Shown in pieces: positions 50,901 through 62,900 of a DNA stretch of 64,000 nt (positions are counted from its first letter, which is position 1; every line of letters starts with the position of its first letter). This DNA is from Sipunculus nudus (Eukaryota > Annelida > Sipuncula > Golfingiida > Sipunculidae). Location of the stretch: NCBI GenBank assembly GCA_026874595.1, contig CM049310.1:23228058-23292057 (forward strand). The letters are read 5' to 3'. The notes beneath the pieces are model-generated. The model saw only the letters and a program-made list of their open reading frames with translations, was not told where the DNA came from and searched no databases. The translations under genes were made by a program, and so were the position numbers.

Positions 50901-53900
50901 GCTCTTGATAAGTAGTTCAAGGTCACCCGTCTTTGAACTTGACCGTGTTTTTTTTTTAAATATATCAGCACTGAAGAAATAAAATTCCTATGTTCAGTCC
51001 TATAAGAGATATCCTGCTCACAAGGTAAAAGTTAATGGACGTAGGACTGATGATGGACAGACGGCTTGAGTGACGACAATAGCCCTTCAGCCTCTAAGGC
51101 TGATGGCTAAAAAGGAAATTTTATTGAAATTTTATTATTCAATTTTCTTGAAAGACATATCCAAGCATCTGGAGCTGAAAACCTGAATATTTTGGTTGAT
51201 TTTTTAATGTGGGGGGGGGGGGGGAGGGAGGGCCTGAGGAAAAACCTTTTTTTGCATAAAATGAACAATATAACTAGAATACGGGTAGTCCACAAGCGAC
51301 TTGGTGTATCCACCGAAATCAGAGTAGGACAAGTGGAGTGAGGCATGGATTGAGTGGCAAGAGGAAATAGAGTGAGATGTGTGATACATTAGCATGGATG
51401 TCTGCCACATAAACATGACTGTAGGTGGCACAACCTGTTATTTGAAAGAGAAACTATCCAAGATGTATACACATGCAAAATTTCAGGAGGATAAGTCAAA
51501 CCACTGCTGAGATATGAGTGATTTTATCCCACAGCAGACAAACAGATGGATGCTGTGCAAAATGGTTCCAAGTGGCACCACAAGTTTTGTGTATAATAAA
51601 GAACTATGTGAGATCTAAACACATGCAAAATTTCAGGAAGATATGTCAAACCAGTCCAGAGATATTAGCATGGATGTCTGCAGCGTGAACATAAATGTAG
51701 ATGGCGCCACCTGTCATAAAATCAAGAAAGCTATCCAGGATGTGTACACATGCCAAATTTCAGGAGAATTAGTCAAACCTCTGCAGAGATGAGTGATTTT
51801 AACAAACAGATGGACACTGTGCAAAAATGGTTGAAGGTGGCGCCACCAGTTAATTGTATGATATAAAGCTACCCTAAAGCTACACTGGTTTTCAGCCTGA
51901 TCGGTCAAACGAGTCTGAAGATATGTGGTTTAATGTGTAAATACAGACACACAGATGGACACACTGCATAGAGGAAATGTCAGAGGTTAACGCCAAGGTA
52001 TAGGCACCAGTTCACATGTGATTGGGTTAAGTTTCGGAAAAATCAGTCCAGTAGTCTCAAGGGAGTTCTCCAGAAATGAATAAGGTGGCAGCGGCCGAAC
52101 CCAGTCAAAAACATAGTATCCGCAAAACTACAATTGTCAAAATGCTCACCTTACATTACCAGGGTATACTTTAATGTAACCTCTGTCCGGATCTCTGTCT
52201 TTATATCGCAGGAATATGGACGGCCGCTTTCCGTCTCTGCTCAGCTGACCGCGCAGAGGACAGCTAGCATCTATAGGTCGTTCAGCAGGTTCTGAAACAC
52301 AAGCAAACAAAGTGCATACACGTCAATCACCAACAATCTGGACTAAAAAAGTTTTGTATTTTTTTATGTGTGTTCAGAAATAACTGAAGGTTCACTGGTG
52401 GTTTTCCAGGAATAAATGTGAACTTTCAACCTGAATATATTCATAGAAGCAAAAGAACATTTTTTTCACAGAAACAAGGTATCCCCTGATTACATGGCAT
52501 ATAAATGTATTTTTTTTCTTTGTAAAGTGAAGGATTACATACATTTTCTTTCAATCATGCTGTGAGTTTACCGACTCTTAATCATACAGACAATTCTTAT
52601 GTTGTGGATAATATTTTGTCCAAATAATGTGATTTTCCACTGATAACATTTCTGATACAACTTTAAGTTGCACTTTTCTAATTTTTATTAATTTAATATG
52701 ATAGACTCATGTCTTACCTTTCTCTGTGACCTCTGCCAAGTAATAATTGTATGGGTCATCAGATATGTGGAATGTCCTCAGTGCTGCCTCCTGCAGGGAA
52801 AGTAAAATACTAATGAAAACACTGCTCAGGATCTCACAAGAATATTACTCTGCTGGGTATGTTTTGTGGGATTCAATATCTATGGCTCACAATACACTGG
52901 GATTTCTAAACACAACAGCAGTATAGGTATAAACGTAGTGAAGAGGGTGATGTTGTTAATTCAAATATGTTGGATAGGAACTGTTTCAAGGAAAAATTAC
53001 ATAAACATGGGTGTTTTTGTGGTAAGGAAGTTACAGTTTAAGTAATATTTTGAAGCAGGCACATGTGAAATGTAAAAAGAAAGTGTTTCCTTGAAAAATA
53101 ACAAATTTTGATTTTGAAGTTTGATGGTTGAGAAAAATAGGTATTGGACACAAAGGGTGTTTATCAGACTTTTGAGTAAAAGGTTATGAAGCAGGGCTTT
53201 CATGAAGATTGCACAAGTATTCTGGGCATCCAAGCATGTGATTGGACACCTAAATTCAAATCTGTGGGAATGAGTTGAACTGGTCAACAAGCCAACTGAA
53301 ATCATGCATGACATACACCTATGAAGAACGTAACACTTACCAAGACTAACTGGGCTGGCACATTCTTTGGAACTGCTACAGTCCGGTAAACTCTTTTGCG
53401 AAAAGAACCATTTCCATCAAATATACGTACTATATCTGAAAAAAAAAAAGAATCCTGCAAATTAAACATTTACTTTTCTATTGGTGATTTTAAGTTCCAT
53501 CAAACATGGCTTTAATGGCAAAAATCAAAATGGAACTTTAAGGCGAGGTTACAATTAGTGGTGGGCCGACCATCGAGTTTTATCGAAAGTCAGTCGGTTT
53601 GCTGCCACTTTCAAGCGCTCGATTACCAGAGGCAACTATCGATTACATCATAATCATGATTTTTTTTTTACAGAATGCCTTTATGTTATAGGCTTAAATT
53701 ATTCTACCATTTTATAAAACATTCCGCGTTTCAAATAATGAGTCTTTGTTCCAAAATAACTTCTGTATGTAACTGAGTTTAACACGGTAGATGCGAAAAC
53801 AGAGGACGTAATAAACCTCTGTGAACTGGCAGGGATCTGCAGAATTAGCAGGGAGTTTGGTAACGAGATGTACATTGCACAATATGGAGGGAAGGGCATT

Positions 53901-56900
53901 AAAATACTCCGTAAATTCTCTGGGTCTATGCAGCAAGTAGATGTCCTGGATTGTGGTTTAATTCTTGATTATAATAAATAATTAAAATGAAACATTTAAA
54001 AGCATATTTTACTGATAAAAGGAAAATTAAAAATAGGCAAAAACTTCTTTTCTTAAGGTAGAATTACTAAGAGATGCAGGCTTGGTTAAGAAAGTACAGT
54101 TTCACAGATAAATGCATTTTCCTTTATATTTGCCTGAACCCATTATTAATCGATAGTCAATCGGTTAGCTCAAACCTATGACGATTATGAAAAAGGAACC
54201 GACTACCACCACTAGTTACAGTTTAGAATTTTTCCCATAGAATACTTATTTTTAGATAATAAACCGATAAGTTACAGTAAAATTATTGAAATTGAGAGAT
54301 TTCATAATAAATGGATGATAGTTTGACATTTTATCAGCTAGGTGACTTGTTGGTGTAATATCAGCTGAATTATTTATTTAAGTTATATTAGAAGAGACTA
54401 TGCAAATTTGATCTAGGAATTACCTTTCTCACACTGTTGCCATGAGGCAATGACAGAGGTATTTAAAAGGGTGGAAAAACAGAAAACTTATTATGGATGG
54501 TGCCAACAGTCTTCTGTATATGATAAAAGTCTGAGATGGTCATTCTCATTTTCATAACAATCTATCGACCACTTCTGGAGAAATCTTGACTTGCATAAAT
54601 TATACATCATGCCACCTAGAATCTGGTAACTACAGATGTCCCATATCCATTAGAAGGTTAATTTTCAGAAGATCCTGTGTAGATGTTACTGATAAATCTG
54701 TTTTACCTTTAGTATGCATAATTTCAAAGAGCATTGGACTATAATAATGACAATTTGCCTCATCATCTGAGCCAGTTAAAAGGAACTAGTTCAGTTGATT
54801 ATCTTTAGATCTCAGGCCGAGCTGCTATAGAAAAATCAGGTGTGTAAACATTGTTAAAAATCTCCTTAATAATATACAAAATACTGTTCCTAGTCCACTT
54901 GACATGAATATATTCTGACAGCTACATTATTCTCTACATTGTGGTATATAGAAAAGTAAGGAACAGGTGAGGGTCTAGCCATGAAAACACAGCTTTTTGA
55001 TAAACTTATGGCCCAAGAATTAAACTTCAATTGCACAGCTGTTACCCCAGATTTGCCATAATAGTGGCTTGGCAATAATATTTCACTTCAAAACAATACA
55101 AATGTCATATTTTGCTTGTTCCATGATGAAACACTACCTTGTATGATATATATATATATAAACACTTATACAATATAAATGTCATGTTTTGCTTGTTCCA
55201 TGATATATATTTACTTGAATAATATATATACTTATATATTATATTTAACACTAAGTCATCAACTCTTTCTTCTCTTTTCCGCAGCATCATTTTTTATAAG
55301 AAAAGCACTAAGCCTAGGCGTCTCTGCTAGGCCCTCATGGCAGCAACCAAGATATGCCATCATCGTTATATGCAAGTATCTGTCTTCAATGTTTCCATAC
55401 AGATAAAGGTGCCTTCTTTTGAACAGATTAGTAGTTAGGATAAAGTGGATTGGTACCCACTGCTAACGTGTCCTCCATATTCTTCACCGACTGTAGAATG
55501 TCTTGATTAATCTGTGCTGGTCATAAGTAGTTCTTCAGTGGTTTGTCACACAACTTCAGATAACCACCTTTATACCAATTGATCTCACCACCAGAGCAAC
55601 CACCCTTCTGACCCAATTATGGTAATGAGCCCCCAATACGCCCCCACAAAGAAGGCCTTCCATGCCCATGGTTGTGAGAGCTCTTTACAAAACAACAGTG
55701 ACGTCAAAAAAGATGATCACATATGATGTTGCACCGACTGATGTTATCAGCTTGAATTGCCATATCACTGTTCTCCAGTGATGAATATATCACAGTCATT
55801 GTGATATGTTTGGCAATTTTTTGGATTATAAGTCTTACATGAATTACGTGCCAGGTAAGACATTATTATTCACTAGGTGGCCAACGGAATGACTCCTTAA
55901 ACCTTTAGTAGATTTTCTTTATACTGTCTCTTTTGTATAGAAAAATATCCCTGAAAACATCTGACACAGGTACTGATGAAGACTACATGTGTTCTGTTTT
56001 GGAGAGTCACCCAGATATGCAAATTTTGTGCTTGTGATGATTGATCATTCACTTTTCCAACAGTAACTTGATTGGTTACTCACAATTGCTCTGCTCATGG
56101 TTATTCATTGAATGAATGTGCAATTAAGGTCACATAGAGTTCATGGATAGGTCAATTGATGTAGAGGCAATTTTGTGACAGATGCCTTCTGTTTTCAATT
56201 TCAGTTTGAATTACTACTGGCACAGAAGTAATGCATGTAGCCATGATACCTAACTTCAGGTATGATATATACTTTAGTTCCTGACCCAGGAAAGGGTATC
56301 TTTTTGCCTAAAACTGGGACTATTAAAGTGTTACAGCAGATAGAAGTGACAGCACACTGCCAATTGTCATAAACCACACCCATATATACCAGACTATCAG
56401 ATATGGAGGGTTTTTGCCCCTTATTCAACAGTGTTAGCAAATAAGTATCAGGAGATTTTCATTTTGGGAAGCAGTAACATACCTACATACTTGGTGAGTC
56501 TAACTGGCAGTGTCTCAGTTTTATAATGTGTCAGATCAAGTATTTTTGTTATATCTGATAATGTATGATTCCCCCACTTGTATTTATAATGGCCACTGCC
56601 AGGAGGTTGTGTGTTCGTCACTGTTCGTTGAGCACGTTTGTGTTTGTTCAGAACAAAGCTCAGCAATCAGGGATTATGCTGGATTTAAAAATAAGTGAGA
56701 TTGTTGTGCTCATTACCAGTAACAATAGTGAGATTTGTTCAGAAATGATGAGATTTTTACTTTTATTTTACTTTTAAACTTTGACATGATTTGTGTAATA
56801 ACCAACAAAATACGGATAAAAAATAAAATTGGTTAAATATGCTTTATTTTCTCTCGGAATTATTCATCATCGTCAGCTGGCTGTATAAAGTACTAAGTAT

Positions 56901-59900
56901 CTTTACCTACATTTTGAGTCGCTACACTGCCTATATTGGTATATATAAATGTCTACCATAGATACCCATTTTGCGACTGCATGCAGTCCAATGGCCATAC
57001 CCCATGTTTTGGAATACCTGGACAGAACCATCACTAGAGTAAAAATACCTAAAACCTTACTTAATGGCCAGACGACATTCTCACCACTTTTCACTGCTGG
57101 GTGGAATATGGGAACACTGAATGAGAACAGTTCTCTGTGTTGATGTTCAGACTGCGGGTCCTCCCAGGGTCCTGCTCATCATAACATATGCACACTGGTA
57201 CCCAAACTGTCTAATGGCAAAACATGCCAAATTAAATAATTACGGAACTTGTTGTATCTAGCTGGTTCTGCGGATCTACGGTAAATATATATTACAATAA
57301 AGTGACATTTTAAACTGATAGAGTTATAAAGCACACCAGCTGTTAATTATCAATGGCCCAGAGCCAACAAGACTCATGATGATCACCGGCCACTCTATCC
57401 AAGGACTAGTAAAATGATCACAACACAAAAATTTTTTTTTTCCTTGCAATTTTCAAGCACCTTGGAACAAAAATACTTGTGATTTTATTTTAATTCCCAG
57501 GCAAATATTGCGAAATCGTGGCCCAACCTGATCCCTGAGCAAGTGTGAAGAGAATCTCATGAAATTTTCAGGGCATTTTGGAAATGGGCCAAGGAAGAAT
57601 CGATTAGATTTAAGTGTGGATCTGGCACATGATCCGAATTCAGAAATGTCATGAAGGAATATTCACAAAAGTACAGTTACTAATGCACAAATGAACCTGG
57701 GAATATGGGTCGAATAAGTGAATGCAAACACATGACTGAGACTTGCATTCTGAGGAATGCAGACTTCTAGTTGATATTTATATGCTGATAATGTAAATAC
57801 ATAAACAACAGTTCTAGGGCTTGGTAAACATCTAATCTTGTTCTATGTGTGACCTATACCCCCCAGCTGAACTTAACCAATACTCCATATGCATGGCATG
57901 TGGAATACACACCGCAGAATGTGTGATAAAAGATTTTATATGAACCAGACCTACCGGTATATTTTCTATATAACACATCCAGTTTACCATGTGGAACCAT
58001 GCAAAATCACACTGATGTACCAATTCATTTTGCTGGATACACATTTCTCATGCCGGGTCTGCGTATGCATATGGAATCTCACCTTACTGTTTTAGTAAAT
58101 TTACATTTTTATCTGCATTCCCCATGCCAGATCTGTCTTCTGTGGAAATGGCATCTTAGCTTTAAAGTCAGCCAAGTATATCACCTCCAGACTGGGTCAT
58201 GTGTAGGTGTATAAAACATACCTTCATCTCTGTCTCTATCCTTCTCTCTTCCTTCCTTCTCCTTAGGTGAGCGTTTCTCCTCCTCGTCATTTTTGGACTC
58301 ACCGCTTGAAGACCAGTCATCTGGAACTGATGAAGGCAGACCACTGTCTGTGTACATGAAAGTCTGCATTACAGTCTAATTGCCCTGCAAGCTTAAAGCC
58401 CAATTAATCCAACATCACATTACACATCTTTAGGGGTTCTGTAGATCTTTCTGTAGATTTTCCTGCTACCAAATTTACCATTTGTACTTTACTTGAAAGA
58501 CTGCACAGTAATGCTACATTTAAAGGCTTCTTTCTCAATCACTGATAATCACTGAGTATCGATTATGAACAAAATCAAAGAAGCCAATCCGAAAAAGAAA
58601 ATATATGTTTGAGCCAATTTAGAATTTACAGCTGTATTAATAAAATAAAAGACAAGCAAGGACCCATTTCCCTGACTTTTCATCTCACTGTTACTGAAAA
58701 AGCTGAACAGACAGCAAGAATCTGAATTAGAATGAAGTAAGATGCTGAACATACAATTTACAAAATGCCTCTGCAGGAGAAAGTAATATAAAATGGTAGT
58801 GTGTGAAACTGAAGTGCTTAAATTGTGAATGTTTTCACTATTCTATTCTGATGATAGGCAGGAACTTGTACATCTATGAGTTGCAACAGCATACCAATGG
58901 TGAAATTTAGGTCGAAATTAAATAACTACCCAATGGCATTCCACATTTGATCATAAAAATTTATACAGAAATCTAAGAATAAAGTGACAGGCCAATATAT
59001 TTTGGAACCTTAAAGATCAACATGTGTTACACAGCACAGGATCTAGATGATACAAAGCCATGTTTCACCATGATTACAGACAGCCAGAGACTGCAGAAAT
59101 ATCTGTAATCACCATTTATTAATCTTTTTCCATTAATCTTTTTCCGTTAGTTAGTATTCAACTTGCTTAAAATAACGACAATATGATTGAAACCATTAGT
59201 GATCAAGCTATCAAGAATGGATGTGCACAGCAAATTTCCAGGCAATCCATGCTTTTGTGAGAAGGTATATTCAACAAAAGTGTAAAATGAGGCATATTAC
59301 TTCACTTTCATACTCCAAAGCAAAATTATTAAAGCAGGGCTAAACCTCCCACATGAAGCCCTTATAAGTGATGCTGTCCTCGATAAACAGATCCAGGGTT
59401 GCCAGCAGTCAACTGTGAAAAAATTCCCTGACTTTCCCTAACTTTGAGTTAGTTTTCAAGGATAAATCACCACACAATGAATTTTGTCTGATAAACGTCA
59501 TTTTACAGCTAACCCAATGCAAAACTTCACTGAAAAATCATATGGAACACCCAAATCATACTTTTTTTATATAACTGCTCAGTAACAGAATTGGTCCATC
59601 ATTAATTGTTGGTGTTATAAGATGTTTATCCATACTCTTCTTCATCAACTTTTGTACAAAAATTTAAAGAAATCAAGATTAAATCTGCAAATTTACAAAA
59701 TTTTTATGAGAGATGCCAACATCTTTCAACCTGATGACTGACTGAGATCGCCATAGCCATTAAAAATTCCCTGACTTCCAAAAATATTAAAGAATTCCCT
59801 GACTTTTTATGATTCCCCAACTTTTCCCTGACTGCTGGCAACCCTGAGATCAACAAAATCTGGGCACTTTCCCTGATCAATCCCTTCCTGAGAGAGCTGC

Positions 59901-62900
59901 GTAAATAAAGTTCATACAAAAAGTTGCAGGTGATGCAACATTTTATGCAACAGAAAAAAATATGCAAATTTTTTAACAATAAATGAAGCCGTTTGTGAGA
60001 AATCTATCCATATAAGCTGTACTCACAACTGAACAATGAAAGGCCAAGGTCACTCTCAGTCAAGGTTATACCCTCATTTAAACAAGGTGCCAATGGGTCA
60101 TGACACAGAGCTGAAACTGTCTAAGAAGATAATTGTATGAAATCTTAGCATGTGGAAATAAGGTTACACTTTTTTCTGGTTTTTGTATAATTTGAAGAAT
60201 ATAAGCCTGTGAGCCATTATGTGGTCTAATGTAAACATACAACAGCTGCATCAGACTGTGAAGTGACTGTTATGATGCAAGTCTCAAAATAACCATAACC
60301 GATAAACCTAAAAAAAAGACCTACTGATGTTAAATTTCATACCTGTGGTCATATTTTTAAATACACATTTGCCTTATTTTGTTCAAACTTTTACTTTGCA
60401 TGACCGCAAAATTTTAAACTTTCACTATAAAAAAACAAGATCTACTGATGTTAAATTTCATACCTGTGGGTCATATTTTTAGAACTTAGTTTGCCTTATT
60501 TTGTTCAAACTTTAAGTTTGCATGAATGTAAGTAATAGGTCTGACAAAAGCACAGCACAAATATATAAATATAATATAAAATATATTAAGGATATTTTAA
60601 GGATAACTGAACTGAATATAAATAGATATTACAGATAATCAAACTAAAGTGAGATATAGAAAGAATTTCATTAAAAAAATTCTGGTCAGTTATCGCAGTA
60701 ACACCAAAGGTTAATATATATATAGATAGACATTGCCCATACCATTACAAGACCAGTCTGTATGATGGATGTATGAAAATAAAATGATTACTGAAGGAGA
60801 ATATTGACCCTGGCTGCCTAGGGAAGCCTGGCAGTCGGTGGAAGTAACCTTCTTTCAAAACTGGACAAGCATCTTACTTGACAGGGACTCTGATGTGCAT
60901 GTGTCATGCAACATAGAAGCATGTTATCACATGACTTTCAGACTGAAACCTGAACACAAGGCAATAGGATAAGCAAAATGACAGCATAATGTGAACAAGA
61001 CAACATAAGTATGACACATTTAGTGGACATCTGAAAATATACAAATAATACAAATGTGGTGATTACTGCTGTGTCGCCAGGCAACTCACAAGACAACCCA
61101 ATTCATGATACAACATGGCAATACACAAATGATTTCAGTTTGCAAACCTTTTGGTCTGATCCAATTAAAAACAAGACATAACCAAATAACCCTACTGTAT
61201 ACTGATTAATATGCATACATAATAATTTGCTTTAACATTGCTCAAGTACCAATGTATCTGACTTTTACTCAGTACCAATGAAGACACAGCAAATTAATGG
61301 ATACCAAATATCAAAAAGAGATTTCGTTATCTATTCTTTGCCATTTCTAAATGTCTGTTAGCTTATATTGGTTGTCTGAGCAGATTCTCAAACCAGTGAA
61401 ATTCTAGGATCAGAATATTTGTGCTCGGATATCTTGCATATATCACTCACTCTAGTTTGAATGATCATTACAGCCCTAGCGGTGACACCTGCCCTATTCA
61501 TGTGCACAGTAATGTTTGCCATCTTTGCAGATCAAACTTTCTGTTCCAGGTAATTACTGTAGCATCAGTTGTCAATTTGTGCTTTATTTGTACAAAGATT
61601 ACCAGTTCACATATTCGTGCAATCTGAATACTCCAAGACCCAGCATCTGAGTTACAGGTGTTTAATGTAGCAACTTTTGGGGGTCTTGTAGCATACGCCT
61701 GGTTAAGTGAAATGTGGGTACCGGTGATAACCTGTAAAGCACTGCACTCAGTCACTGCATTTGGGAAGACCCTTATTTTTATTTTATACAAAAAAAGTGA
61801 CAATGGTAACATTTAATCTTAGCTTAGGTTTATGAATTTTGCTTATTATAAAAGACATCTCTTTCTAATAGTGCAGTAACACCTTGCCATTATTACAATA
61901 TTTATCCAACTCTTTTTACCTGTCAAATTTTAGGAATGCCAAAATCATGTTTATTTTAAGTCACAAATAACCAGTGAAATCAAATATTATAATTAGATAA
62001 ATATGCATTATGTTGCTAAGCATCTACCTAAGCCAAATTAGTTCACAGTCAGGCAAACAACACAGAGACAAAGTATACCTGACCAAGCAACAAAACACAG
62101 ACAGACATTGTATCAGATACTAGTAAGACTTTAACAGTGTACTCACCTGGCACTGTCAAATGTAAAGGGAGAAAGAAATTATCAGGCTTTAATGTAAGTA
62201 CCAGTAATAATACATAGTTAAAATTTTCTAGAGAGGATGCCTCATAATTATAACTAGTAGAAATCATAGAATAGAACATTATCTTGATATAGATTAACAC
62301 AAGTCATACTCATGTATAGATTTATGAATTTTTTTTGTTAATGCCAATTTAAATACAATGCCAAACCTCTTTTCATGTACAATTAAAACCACACAGAGTA
62401 TTAGAGAACTGTAGCTGATGCCTCCTGTAAAGGAATTATGCTATACTTGACTTATAGATATAATAAATTGCAGAACCCAAGAATCCATTCCTGAGAATTC
62501 TGATATTTTGAATGAATTTGACTGAAGTGGCCTATCATATAGTCATGGTCCCTTTCCGAGTCAAGCTCATTAACACAATCACAATAGGCTAAAGCTGCCG
62601 GCAAAATATTCATTAAACAAGACTAAATACAAAGAAATCTGTCTTTTATTATATCAGTTATATCCCTCTTACATGTATTCAAGTGGCCACTATACGGAGA
62701 AACTGAAACAAACTACATATGGCACCAAATGTCTAGTGTACCAGATAAAGCCATCCCCAATCTATAGCCACATAAAATTACATAACAATCCACTCTCTAA
62801 TCCTTGAGAAAACTGATGTTTAATTTTTATTAAAAGTGCCAAATTAAATTTACTCTCATGGCAAATATCATGACTCCAATTTAAATAGCCTTTGCCCATG

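Larger units (their letters stand above)
45377..51256. mobile_element. Family M MITE, copy C, outermost of a nested stack
   Basis: Its left end is only GGCAAA at about 45,377. Its right part begins GAATGCTTCTCAGGCA at 50,451 and ends near GGCCTGAGGAAAAACC and a T-run. It was apparently split by element E (copy B) in the A-rich left end and again by element X near 50,606-51,112. Ends are eroded, so confidence is modest. Confidence 0.45.
54430..58221. other. DGKQ intron, repeats only
   Basis: Contains a GGTGCC-module remnant (about 54,490), the 80-bp pair and the inverse dispersed repeat listed separately. A GC-moderate stretch at 56,950-57,170 has an ORF on each strand, but I recognise neither. 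Confidence 0.5.

Noticed and set aside
56903-57143. ORFs on both strands (63-64 codons) as an additional exon
   Set aside because: No splice sites that keep DGKQ phase and no known family; the neighbouring exons already join in frame.
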